Source: an uncultured Bacteroidales bacterium (GTDB taxonomy: Bacteria; Bacteroidota; Bacteroidia; Bacteroidales; UBA932). Taken from it: DNA of 64,000 nucleotides. Where the stretch lies: NCBI GenBank assembly GCA_905234485.1, contig CAJOHV010000001.1, positions 1 to 64,000 on the forward strand, read 5' to 3'. The position numbers and the translations under genes are program-made. How positions within the stretch are numbered: the stretch's first letter is position 1; each line of letters opens with the position of its first letter. Below are positions 9,751 to 17,997 of this stretch, in pieces. Below the pieces are notes generated by a model. That model did not search any database and was not told the DNA's origin. It saw only the letters and a program-made list of their open reading frames with translations.

Positions 9751-10183
9751 ATTCGCTTCTGACCCTGGCCTGGTACTCGCTGGGCCTTTCTTTCATCAGC
9801 AGTTTGAACGAATAATTGAAGGTGGGGAGAGTGTTGAATCCCGACATCTTCGCCACTTCCTCGACTTTCATATGCGGGTCTTTCTTCATAAGGTCCGAGG
9901 CGTACACTATCCGATAGTAGTTCACCAGCCAGCGGAAGTTGTGTCCGGAGCAGATATTGATGGCGCGCGAGAGGAAAGCCCTGTTGCAGAAAAGGCGCTT
10001 GGCGAGGTGTCCCACGCAGAAATTGCCGTCCAGCCACGGACGTTTCTCCTCCATCAGCGCCAACGCCCTTTCATAGAGTTTGGTCATAGCGGGAGCATGA
10101 TCTTCCAAATAAGAGAGGTCGGGTGAAGCGGGACGGGGAGGGAGCGAGGGCTTGCGCCTTCTGAAAAACGCGAAAAGGTTCAT
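9707..10183 (-). CDS. Short AraC-type helix-turn-helix regulator
   Basis: DNA-binding protein of 158 residues. The C-terminal half has two helix-turn-helix units of the AraC type: FCVGHLAKRLFCNRAFLSR followed by VEEVAKMSGFNTLPTFNYSF and a PSEYQAR end, matching the family ending P..YR. There is no sugar-binding or receiver domain in front, only about 50 residues beginning with a basic stretch, so the input signal is unknown. The tail overlaps the rluA-type gene on the other strand. Its targets cannot be deduced. Confidence 0.82.
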   Translation of the reverse strand: MNLFAFFRRRKPSLPPRPASPDLSYLEDHAPAMTKLYERALALMEEKRPWLDGNFCVGHLAKRLFCNRAFLSRAINICSGHNFRWLVNYYRIVYASDLMKKDPHMKVEEVAKMSGFNTLPTFNYSFKLLMKERPSEYQARVRSESTPRPPSRWRALLQ

Positions 10184-10205
10184 AGTTTCAATCGTTGGTT
10201 CACGA

Positions 10206-10213
10206 CAAATATA
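10206..10213 (-). promoter_or_regulatory. -7 box of the AraC-type gene
   Basis: TATATTTG on the minus strand ends 22 bases before the ATG at 10183. Confidence 0.5.
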
Positions 10214-10214
10214 T

Positions 10215-10247
10215 CAAAAAATCCCGCCACAGCACACTGCAGCGGGA
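10215..10247 (-). terminator. Terminator of the leuS-yitT-yitT operon
   Basis: Minus-strand stem TCCCGC/GCGGGA (10247-10242 with 10227-10222) followed by a run of T (plus-strand A at 10215-10220). It sits just after the second YitT gene. Confidence 0.65.
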
Positions 10248-10282
10248 CTTAAATTAAATTTTGTGACGAAAAAAACTGAAAA

Positions 10283-11221
10283 TTATTTCTTTCGTCCAAC
10301 TTTGATTGACTCGAAGCCTTTGCCGTAGACACCCGTCACAGACGACACGGAAAGGAATGCGTTGGGGTCGATGTGCTTGATTTCCCTCAAAAGTACATTA
10401 AGGTCGTACTTTCTGGTGATAACCATCAGCACCTCGGTATTTTCCTTGGTGTACCAGCCTTTTCCGTCCAAAACGGTCACTCCGCGGTGCAAATTCTCAG
10501 TGATCATATCCGCGATCTCGCGGTAGCGCTTTGAAAGCACGAAGAGTTGCACGCTCTGGCGTGAACCCTGAATCGTGAGGTCCAGAACGGTGGAAACGAG
10601 GGTGATCAGCACGAAACCGTAGACCACCGTCGTGATCTTCTCCACCAGCGGCAGAGCATTGCCGTCTGCATCGTACGAAGGCACGAGAAGCGAAGACAGA
10701 ATGATAACTGCATCCAGAATCAGAACCATACGGCCCGGAGAGACATTGCGGTACTTGTTCACCACTAGCGCGATGATATCCGTTCCGCCCGTACTGCCTC
10801 CCTGAGACATGGTCAGACCTATTCCGAATCCAACCAGGATGGCGCCCATAATAGTACTCATCAGTTTGCCGTTGTCCAGAGCTATCTGCTTTATAAACTC
10901 AAATGGAATGATATCCTGGAAGATGTTGAGTCCGACCGAAGCAATCACAATCGCATAGACCGTCTTCACTCCGAAATTGCGTCCCAAAGTCAGAAGCGCG
11001 ATCACAAGGAGTATCACGTTCAATGCGAAGTAGGTGTAACCCATCTTGATAAAGCCGTGGGTCGCGTACTGGATGATGGACGCGATACCGGTGACTCCGC
11101 CGCCGACGAGGTGGTTGGGCACCAGGAAAATGCTCCACCCGAGGACATAGCAGAGAATACCGAAGGTGATGAGTCCGTATTCCTTGACTCCTACGAGTAT
11201 TTTTTTAGTGTTCAGATTCAT
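10283..11221 (-). CDS. YitT family membrane protein (second of a tandem pair)
   Basis: Integral membrane protein of 312 residues with about five to six hydrophobic segments in the first 200 residues and a cytosolic C-terminal DUF2179 domain (about residues 225-305, ending GVYGKGFESIKVG). The GGSTGGTDIIAL motif at about residue 140 is characteristic of the YitT/DUF161 family. The function is not established; transport is often suggested. It overlaps the upstream paralogue by 17 bases, so the two are translationally linked. The pair shares the SSVTGVYGKGFE/SATKSVYGEGFE ending, indicating duplication. Confidence 0.88.
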   Translation of the reverse strand: MNLNTKKILVGVKEYGLITFGILCYVLGWSIFLVPNHLVGGGVTGIASIIQYATHGFIKMGYTYFALNVILLVIALLTLGRNFGVKTVYAIVIASVGLNIFQDIIPFEFIKQIALDNGKLMSTIMGAILVGFGIGLTMSQGGSTGGTDIIALVVNKYRNVSPGRMVLILDAVIILSSLLVPSYDADGNALPLVEKITTVVYGFVLITLVSTVLDLTIQGSRQSVQLFVLSKRYREIADMITENLHRGVTVLDGKGWYTKENTEVLMVITRKYDLNVLLREIKHIDPNAFLSVSSVTGVYGKGFESIKVGRKK

Positions 11222-12152
11222 TCTTTTTGCCTTTATGTATGAGCGACTTCGCGTCGTTCACTCCGCCCTTGATTTCCTCGAATCCCTCGCCGTAGACGCT
11301 CTTGGTGGCGGAGACCGACATAAACGCGCGCGGATCGATGGTCTTGATTTCTTTCATAAGTGAAGAGAACTCGCCTCTGTTGATAAGGATCAGCAGCACG
11401 TTCTTCTCCTTTTTAGTGTACCAGCCCTGGGCCTTAAGCACCGTCACTCCCCTCTCCAGTTTGTTGATAATATGGTCTGCAATCTCCTTGTACTTCTCGG
11501 AGAACACCATCAACTGGAACGAGGTCTTGTGGCCGCCCACTATATCGTCGATAAGCAGGTTGAAGATAACGATTTCCACAACGCCGTAAGTGGCGTCAGT
11601 GAAGGTCTTATCTGGCAGGAAGAGCAGCAATGCCACGGTGATGAGATCCGTGATAAGGAACACCATGCTCAGTTGCACCGGGTAGTACTTGTTGATCATA
11701 ATAGCCACGATGTCCGTTCCTCCCGTGCTTCCGCCGAAGCGTATCACGAGGCCCAGGCCCGTCGCCTCAAGAGTACCAGCGATAACCGGCACCATCAAAG
11801 TGTCCTTCACATAGAAGAAATGCCCAGGGAGGCACTGGAGCCCGGGAATACTGGCAATAATCTGCATGGCGACCGTGGACATCAGGATGGCATAGATGGT
11901 CTTGAAGCCGAATCCGATGCCCATCGCAAACACCGCGATGACGATGAGCAACACGTTGATTGCCATGTAGGTGTACTGCGCCGGAAGCAGACCTCCGGTG
12001 GCGTACTGGATGATGGTGGAAAGACCCATCATACCGCCGGCGGACATTCCGCAAGGGATCATAAAGCCTTCCCAGGCCCAGCCGAAAACAAAGCAGGCCA
12101 GGGTAATGACCAGATAATCCTGGATAAGCAAAGCAGCCTTCGAGGGTTTCAT
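11205..12152 (-). CDS. YitT family membrane protein (first of a tandem pair)
   Basis: A 315-residue paralogue of the next gene, with the same arrangement: membrane segments from residue 10 to about 205, RFGGSTGGTDIVAIM in the middle and a C-terminal DUF2179 domain. A highly charged tail (GKKNESEH) follows the family ending. The ATG at 12152 overlaps the leuS stop codon by one base (TAATG), indicating termination-reinitiation. A longer reading frame exists upstream but lies wholly inside leuS in another frame and is Arg-rich nonsense. Confidence 0.88.
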   Translation of the reverse strand: MKPSKAALLIQDYLVITLACFVFGWAWEGFMIPCGMSAGGMMGLSTIIQYATGGLLPAQYTYMAINVLLIVIAVFAMGIGFGFKTIYAILMSTVAMQIIASIPGLQCLPGHFFYVKDTLMVPVIAGTLEATGLGLVIRFGGSTGGTDIVAIMINKYYPVQLSMVFLITDLITVALLLFLPDKTFTDATYGVVEIVIFNLLIDDIVGGHKTSFQLMVFSEKYKEIADHIINKLERGVTVLKAQGWYTKKEKNVLLILINRGEFSSLMKEIKTIDPRAFMSVSATKSVYGEGFEEIKGGVNDAKSLIHKGKKNESEH

Positions 12153-14884
12153 TACTTGACTACTATATTGATGATTCTTCCGGGGACCACTATCACCTTC
12201 ACGATGGACTGGCCTTCCAGAACATATTTTCCTGTCTGCGGATGCTCGCGAACGGCGGCCTCGACTTCTGCCGGGGTCGCGCTCTTGGGCAGATCCACGG
12301 TGAAACGCATCTTGCCGTTGAACTGCACAGGATAGGTCACGCTGTCCTCGACCGTGTAGGCGGCGACATACTCCGGGAACGAAGCGTCGCACACGCTGGT
12401 CTGATGGCCGAGCGCCTCCCACAATTCTTCCGCCATATGCGGCGCGAAGGGCGAGAGAAGGACCACGAGCGGCTCGAGCACTTCGCGCTTGTGGCACTCG
12501 CCGAGTTCGGAGAGCGCGATCATAAACGCGCTTATGTTCGTGTTGTACGACATAGCCTCGATGTCTTCCTGCTCCTTGGCGATGAGTTTATGCAGCGCCT
12601 TCAGTTCGGCGGGGCTCGCCTTCTCGTCCGTGACGATGAACTGATCGCGGTCGTAGAACAGCCTCCAGAACTTCTTGAGGAAACGGTTCACGCCGTCGAT
12701 GCCCTTGGTGTCCCAAGGCTTGCTCTGCTCGATGGGGCCGAGGAACATTTCGTAGAGACGGAGGGTGTCCGCTCCGTAGGTGTCGCAGATATCGTCCGGA
12801 TTCACCACGTTGTACATGCTCTTGCTCATCTTCTCCACAGCCCAGCCGCAGATGTATTCGCCGTTCTCAAGCACAAACTCGGCGTCCGCGAATTCCGGCC
12901 TCCACGCCCTGAAGGCATCGAGATCCAATTTGTCGTTCCTGACGATATTGATATCCACGTGGATTTCGGTCGTCTCGTACTGATTCTTCAGACCAAGCGA
13001 CACGAACTTGTTAGTGCCCACGATACGGTAGACAAAATTCGAACGGCCCTGGATCATACCCTGGTTCACAAGTTTTGCGAACGGTTCGTCGCAACAGACG
13101 TAACCCAGGTCGTAGAGGAACTTGTTCCAGAAGCGGGAATAGATGAGGTGGCCGGTGGCGTGCTCCGTGCCTCCCACATAGAGGTCCACGTTACGCCAGT
13201 ATTCGTTTGCCTCGCGGCCCACCAGCGCTTCCCCGTTGTGCGGGTCCATATAGCGGAGGTAGTAGGCCGACGAACCGGCGAAGCCGGGCATGGTCGAAGT
13301 CTCGAGCGGCCAGCCTTTATAGGTCCAGTCCTTCGCGCGTGCGAGCGGCGGTTCACCGTTGCTCGACGGCTTGTATGAACTGATTTCGGGCAGCGTGAGC
13401 GGCAGATCCTTTTCGTCCACGGGGGTCGGGATGCCGTCTTTGTAGTAAATCGGGAACGGCTCACCCCAGTAGCGCTGACGGCTGAAGATAGCATCGCGCA
13501 GACGATAGTTGGTCTTGCGGCGTCCTAGCCCATGCTCTTCCGCATAGTCCTTCGCCGCTTCGATTGCCACTTTCACGTCCATGCCGTTCAGGAAACCGCT
13601 GTTGCACATCTTGCCTTCCTTCGCGTCGAACGACTGCTCGGACACGTCGCAGCCCTCGATGATGGGCACTATCGGCAGACCGAACTTCTTCGCGAAGGCA
13701 TAGTCACGGCTGTCATGGGCCGGGACGGCCATAATCGCGCCGGTGCCATAGCCGGCGAGCACGTATTCGCTGATCCAGATGGGGACTTTCTCGCCCGTGA
13801 GAGGGTTGATGCCGTAGGAGCCGGCGAACACGCCCGTGACCGACTTGGTCTCGGCTATTCGCTCGCGCTCGGTCTTCTTGCGGACCTCTTTCACATAGGC
13901 GGCCACCGCTTCTCTCTGCGATTCGGAAGTCAACTGGTCCACGAGTTCGCTTTCGGGGGCGAGCACCATGAAGGTGACGCCGAAGATGGTGTCCACGCGG
14001 GTTGTGAAGATGGTGACCGGCAGTTCGCGGCTGTCGCAGACCGTGTTGAACACGACCTCTGTGCCTTCGGACTTGCCTATCCAGTTGCGCTGCATTTCCT
14101 TCAGGGAGTCTGTCCACGCAAGGGAGTCCAGGCTCTCGAGCAGACGGCCGGCATAGGCCGACACGCGGAGCTGCCACTGTTTCATCTTCTTCTGCTCCAC
14201 CGGGAAACCGCCGCGAACGCTCAGGCCGTCCTTCACTTCGTCGTTGGCCAGGACCGTTCCCAGTCCTTCGCACCAGTTGACGGAAGTCTCGCCGAGATAT
14301 GCTATGCGCCAGCGCATAAGAATGTCAGACTTCTCCTTTTCGGAAGCCGCAGCCCACATTTCAGGGGTGACATCTTCATAGCCGGTGGACTCGAGTTTCG
14401 CGATGAGTTCCTCGATCGGGCGGGCCTTGTTCTGAGCAGGGTCGAACCAGCTGCCGAACATCTTGAGGAAGGCCCACTGCGTCCATTTGTAATACTCCGG
14501 ATCGCAGGTTTTCACTTCGCGCGACCAGTCGTAGCAGAAGCCTATGCGGTCCAACTGCTCGCGGTAACGCGCTATGTTTTTCATAGTGGTGACTTCCGGG
14601 TGCTGACCAGTCTGGATGGCATACTGCTCGGCAGGAAGGCCGAAGGCATCGTAGCCCATCGGATGCAACACGTTGAAGCCGCGAAGACGCTTGTAGCGGG
14701 AGAAAATGTCGCTGGCAATGTAGCCGAGCGGATGACCTACGTGAAGTCCCGCGCCCGAAGGGTACGGGAACATATCCAACACGTAAAACTTTGGCCGGGC
14801 GCTGTCCTCGGAGACCTTATACGTCCCCTCCGAGCGCCATTTCTCCTGCCATTTGCGCTCTATCTTCTTAAAATCGTAATCCAT
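12152..14884 (-). CDS. leuS: Leucyl-tRNA synthetase
   Basis: Class I synthetase that charges tRNA-Leu, 910 residues. The HIGH-type motif HVGH is at residues 48-51 and KMSKS at 685-689. The editing (CP1) domain lies between them. An extra segment of about 60 residues ([14 protein letters not shown] onward) lies just before KMSKS; I believe such an insertion is usual in Bacteroidota LeuS. It is the first gene of an operon with two YitT genes and is preceded by a terminator hairpin for the SPOR lipoprotein gene. Confidence 0.96.
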   Translation of the reverse strand: MDYDFKKIERKWQEKWRSEGTYKVSEDSARPKFYVLDMFPYPSGAGLHVGHPLGYIASDIFSRYKRLRGFNVLHPMGYDAFGLPAEQYAIQTGQHPEVTTMKNIARYREQLDRIGFCYDWSREVKTCDPEYYKWTQWAFLKMFGSWFDPAQNKARPIEELIAKLESTGYEDVTPEMWAAASEKEKSDILMRWRIAYLGETSVNWCEGLGTVLANDEVKDGLSVRGGFPVEQKKMKQWQLRVSAYAGRLLESLDSLAWTDSLKEMQRNWIGKSEGTEVVFNTVCDSRELPVTIFTTRVDTIFGVTFMVLAPESELVDQLTSESQREAVAAYVKEVRKKTERERIAETKSVTGVFAGSYGINPLTGEKVPIWISEYVLAGYGTGAIMAVPAHDSRDYAFAKKFGLPIVPIIEGCDVSEQSFDAKEGKMCNSGFLNGMDVKVAIEAAKDYAEEHGLGRRKTNYRLRDAIFSRQRYWGEPFPIYYKDGIPTPVDEKDLPLTLPEISSYKPSSNGEPPLARAKDWTYKGWPLETSTMPGFAGSSAYYLRYMDPHNGEALVGREANEYWRNVDLYVGGTEHATGHLIYSRFWNKFLYDLGYVCCDEPFAKLVNQGMIQGRSNFVYRIVGTNKFVSLGLKNQYETTEIHVDINIVRNDKLDLDAFRAWRPEFADAEFVLENGEYICGWAVEKMSKSMYNVVNPDDICDTYGADTLRLYEMFLGPIEQSKPWDTKGIDGVNRFLKKFWRLFYDRDQFIVTDEKASPAELKALHKLIAKEQEDIEAMSYNTNISAFMIALSELGECHKREVLEPLVVLLSPFAPHMAEELWEALGHQTSVCDASFPEYVAAYTVEDSVTYPVQFNGKMRFTVDLPKSATPAEVEAAVREHPQTGKYVLEGQSIVKVIVVPGRIINIVVK

Positions 14885-14902
14885 TACTACTAATTCACGA
14901 CG

Positions 14903-14945
14903 AAAAATGCAAGGTGTTCCGCCTCGCTATGGTAAAACACCTTGC
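14903..14945 (-). terminator. Terminator of the Cys-rich SPOR lipoprotein gene
   Basis: Minus-strand 10-bp perfect stem GCAAGGTGTT/AACACCTTGC (14945-14936 with 14918-14909), 17-base loop, then ATTTTT. It separates the lipoprotein gene from leuS. Confidence 0.75.
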
Positions 14946-14956
14946 CGTTTCGAATA

Positions 14957-15658
14957 TTATTTAACCACGAGGACGTAAGCGTCTGCAGGGCAGAACTTCT
15001 TCGCCTTCACGCCTTCGAGAGTCTTGAGAGCCTCTGCCTTGTCGTTTGTGGGCTCCACAGCGACTGCGGTGAGTTTGTTTGTGAACGGGATGGTCACCAC
15101 ATTGTAACCGGCGGTCTCAGCCCTCTTCACCTGAGCGGTGACATTCGATTCCTTCGCGAAAGCGCCGATCACCACATAGTACTTGTTCTCGAGTTCAGCC
15201 TTCTCGCAGACAGGGCCGGCGAAAATGCGTGCGGCCTTCGGCTTCGCCGCGGGGGCGGGCTTTGCAGCCGGAGCGGGTTTCTCCACGGGAACAGGCTCCA
15301 CGACAGGCTCCACGACGGGCTCCTCAGCGGGCTCTTCGGCGCAAGTCTCAGTGCAGGACTCCGCCTTGCACTTCTTAGCGCAAGTTTCCTCGCAAGCCTC
15401 TTTGCAAGCTTCTTTGCAGACTTCGTCGCAGCAGACGGAATCTTTGCAACAGACAGTGTCGCAAGGGCAAGGGGCTTCGCAGCAACAGAGAGTGTCGCAG
15501 CAGCAAGCCGCTTCTTCGGCAGGCTCCTCGATGTCCTGAGCGGCCATCGCTTCGATCTGCGCGGAAGTCGGACGGCCAGCAATCTTACGGATGAAATCGC
15601 AGCCCGACACCATCAGCGCGAGGGCGGCGACAAGAGCGAGAGTAGTAATCTTTTTCAT
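14957..15658 (-). CDS. Cys-rich lipoprotein with SPOR-like C-terminal domain
   Basis: Envelope lipoprotein of 233 residues. The signal peptide ends in the lipobox MVSGC. Then comes an extraordinary low-complexity region of about 60 residues with 19 cysteines, made of CCxD/CCCE-like and then KEAC/EETC-like units, followed by a Pro/Val/Glu/Ala-rich linker. The last 75 residues (KYYVVIGAFAKESN... to VLVVK) resemble a SPOR domain, which binds denuded peptidoglycan glycans at division sites. Whether the Cys block binds metal or is disulfide-bonded is unknown. The start at 15658 gives a perfect signal peptide; the frame opens 11 codons earlier. Confidence 0.75.
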   Translation of the reverse strand: MKKITTLALVAALALMVSGCDFIRKIAGRPTSAQIEAMAAQDIEEPAEEAACCCDTLCCCEAPCPCDTVCCKDSVCCDEVCKEACKEACEETCAKKCKAESCTETCAEEPAEEPVVEPVVEPVPVEKPAPAAKPAPAAKPKAARIFAGPVCEKAELENKYYVVIGAFAKESNVTAQVKRAETAGYNVVTIPFTNKLTAVAVEPTNDKAEALKTLEGVKAKKFCPADAYVLVVK

Positions 15659-15690
15659 ATGGTTAATTATTAAGATATTTCTACAACCCA

Positions 15691-15698
15691 CAAATTTA
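15691..15698 (-). promoter_or_regulatory. -7 box of the Cys-rich SPOR lipoprotein gene
   Basis: TAAATTTG on the minus strand, 32 bases before the ATG at 15658. It is back to back with the phoH promoter. Confidence 0.5.
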
Positions 15699-15703
15699 AC
15701 AAG

Positions 15704-15733
15704 TTTGCCGACAAAATAAAATACCTATATTTG
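15704..15733 (+). promoter_or_regulatory. phoH promoter, predicted leaderless
   Basis: TTTG at 15704-15707 and TATATTTG at 15726-15733 are 18 bases apart. The ATG at 15738 begins only four bases after the -7 box, so transcription should begin at or next to the start codon. Confidence 0.65.
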
Positions 15734-15737
15734 TACT

Positions 15738-16670
15738 ATGAAGAAAACGATCAAACTCGAAGGCGTCGATCCCGTCGGTCTCTACGGCGTCGGCAACAAA
15801 ATCCTCGAAGAATTCTGCTCCTATTTTCCTTCTCTCAAGGTGGTCGCAAGAGGCGACGAACTCATTCTGGACGGTAAACCTGCGGACATAGAAGAGTTCA
15901 ACCAGAAACTCGGAGCGCTGATCGAAAAACGCCATCACAAAATGAACCTCACGATCTACGACGTGGAGGATATCTTCGACGGCGAGTCTTCTCCTGAAAG
16001 TTTTAAACTCAGCGGCGAGGCCATCATCGTACATAACACGGAGGGCAAGCCCATTCGCGCCCGCAACGCACGCCAGCAGGAGTTGGTAAAAGCCTATTTC
16101 GACAACGACCTCATCTTCGCCCTCGGCCCGGCCGGCACGGGCAAGACTTACATAGCGATAGCCCTTGCCGTTCGCGCGCTCAAGAACCGCGAGATCAGAC
16201 GCATTATCCTCACCCGCCCCGCCGTGGAGGCTGGCGAACGCCTCGGTTTCCTCCCCGGAGACCTCAAGGAAAAACTGGATCCGTATCTGCAGCCGCTCTA
16301 CGATGCGCTCGGAGATATGATTCCTCCGAAAAAACTCCAGGAGTTCATGCAGGACGGCACGATCCAGATAGCGCCTCTGGCCTATATGCGCGGCCGCACC
16401 CTGGACCGCGCGTGCGTCATTCTGGACGAAGCGCAGAACACCAATATGGGCCAACTCAAGATGTTTCTCACCCGTATGGGCTGCGAGGCGAAGTTCATCG
16501 TCACCGGCGACACATCGCAAATCGACCTCCCCAACCGCGAAGACAGCGGACTTGAGAAGGCCGTGGAGAAATTGTCAAAAATAAAAGGTGTCGCAACCAT
16601 CACCTTCGGAAACGAAGATATAGTGCGACACCCTTTGGTCGGAAAGATCGTTACTGCCTTGCAGCCTTAA
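15738..16670 (+). CDS. phoH: PhoH-like ATPase
   Basis: Cytosolic P-loop ATPase of the PhoH/YbeZ family, linked in other bacteria to ribosome and RNA metabolism. The 310-residue protein has an N-terminal KH-like region (residues 1-75), Walker A GPAGTGKT at 130-137 and Walker B ILDEAQ at 228-233, followed by the VTGDTSQIDLP sensor segment. Length and order are normal. The ybeY gene, a frequent neighbour, is not in the window. Its 3' end overlaps the convergent TPR gene by 20 bases. Confidence 0.93.
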   Translation: MKKTIKLEGVDPVGLYGVGNKILEEFCSYFPSLKVVARGDELILDGKPADIEEFNQKLGALIEKRHHKMNLTIYDVEDIFDGESSPESFKLSGEAIIVHNTEGKPIRARNARQQELVKAYFDNDLIFALGPAGTGKTYIAIALAVRALKNREIRRIILTRPAVEAGERLGFLPGDLKEKLDPYLQPLYDALGDMIPPKKLQEFMQDGTIQIAPLAYMRGRTLDRACVILDEAQNTNMGQLKMFLTRMGCEAKFIVTGDTSQIDLPNREDSGLEKAVEKLSKIKGVATITFGNEDIVRHPLVGKIVTALQP

Positions 16671-17976
16671 CGATTGCGTCGTATTTGTCGTACTTCTCTT
16701 TGTAGACAGGATCATCGTAGGAGAAGCGGTAGCAGGCGTTCTTAAGATATTCGCTCACCGCGACTTTGATGTTGTCTTCCTTGGTGATCTCGAATGCCTT
16801 CTCGAACGGCTCCACGCTGTTCTTCAGAGCCTGCTCGAACTCAGCCATGATCTTGTCGTACTTCTTATAATCCATCTCGGCCGCGGCCGCATCCTGCAGA
16901 TCGACGGCTTTGTTGTACCAGTACTGGCCTTCGCCGATGTAACCGAACTCATACTCAGGATTGATCTCAGCGCACTGCCTGTAGCACTTGAGCGCGTTCT
17001 CAGCATCCTCGAGCTGGAGGTAGATGTTACCCTCAACATAGTAGAGAGATGCATTCTCAGGCTCGTTGGCCTTAGCCGCTCCGATAAGTTCGAACAGACG
17101 GTCTGTGTTACCGCCGGATGAGAGGTAGAAGTTGATGAGACCCACGAGAACGCTCTGGCTCTGAGGGAACTTCATGAACGCTTCCTCGAGATAGGCCTGG
17201 CGGGCTTCCTGGTTGCCCTCCTTGTCCGCTATGTCGGCAAGTTTGGCATAGGCGTCACCCTCTTCACCGTAGTAACCGATCTCGACGCTCTGAGCGAGGT
17301 ATTTCTTCGCTTTTTCGTTGTTGCCGAGCATCCAGGCGGTAAGGCCGGTGTTGTAAATGGCGCTGGTGTCCAGTTTCGCATAAGGCTCCTGCATGGAGAC
17401 CTCTGCGGCCTTCTCGAAATAATAGGAGGCTTTCTCCAGGTTTCCGAAGGTGTAGGCGTTATAAGCCTCATCCACGAGTTTGCCCTCGATCAGAGCGAGG
17501 CCCTCGGTTATCTCCTTCTTCTTGCTGCCCTTGACATCCAGTTCGTATGCCTTGCCATAAGCCTCGGCGCCTTTCTCGAGAGCGTCGGGGAAAATCGGCT
17601 GAGTGACGACGATGTACTGGAGGATTTCGCCTGAGTTGTAATAGTAATCACGGGTGGCGTACACCTCTTTGAGCATCTGCTGGCCGCCGACCTCCACATA
17701 CTCTAAAGAGACGGGTTTGTCGTCTGCGAGGATGAGAGCGAGATCTGCCTTCGAAGCGCCGATCCAACCGTTTCCGCCGGGGGCGTTGTAGGCGTCGATA
17801 TAAGCCTTGCCAAGTTTGGTCCAAGTGGCTAGTTTCGTGCTCTTCTTCGCATCCTGAGATGCGGCGATAGCCTTCTCAGCCGCCTTTGTGGCCGCTGCGA
17901 CAGACTTGTTCTGCTGCTGGGCATAACCCATCTGCAGCGAAGCCAGGAGCGCGAGCGCTAAAAAGATCTTTTTCAT
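16651..17976 (-). CDS. Secreted tetratricopeptide-repeat protein
   Basis: A 441-residue protein with a cleavable signal peptide (MKKIFLALALLASLQMGYAQ) and tetratricopeptide-like repeats, most visible between about residues 160 and 360, for example the segments around YNTGLTAWMLGNNEKAKKYL and AENALKCYRQCAEINPEYEF. It is therefore a periplasmic or envelope scaffold protein; its partner is unknown. It begins 21 bases after gyrA on the same strand with no visible promoter or terminator between, so it is probably read through from gyrA. Confidence 0.78.
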   Translation of the reverse strand: MKKIFLALALLASLQMGYAQQQNKSVAAATKAAEKAIAASQDAKKSTKLATWTKLGKAYIDAYNAPGGNGWIGASKADLALILADDKPVSLEYVEVGGQQMLKEVYATRDYYYNSGEILQYIVVTQPIFPDALEKGAEAYGKAYELDVKGSKKKEITEGLALIEGKLVDEAYNAYTFGNLEKASYYFEKAAEVSMQEPYAKLDTSAIYNTGLTAWMLGNNEKAKKYLAQSVEIGYYGEEGDAYAKLADIADKEGNQEARQAYLEEAFMKFPQSQSVLVGLINFYLSSGGNTDRLFELIGAAKANEPENASLYYVEGNIYLQLEDAENALKCYRQCAEINPEYEFGYIGEGQYWYNKAVDLQDAAAAEMDYKKYDKIMAEFEQALKNSVEPFEKAFEITKEDNIKVAVSEYLKNACYRFSYDDPVYKEKYDKYDAIVKAARQ

Positions 17977-17997
17977 ATTCTTTGTTTTTAGTGTTGA

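Noticed and set aside
12242..14893. Long plus-strand open frames opposite leuS
   Set aside because: Antisense shadows of leuS; no recognisable domains, and leuS is intact on the minus strand.
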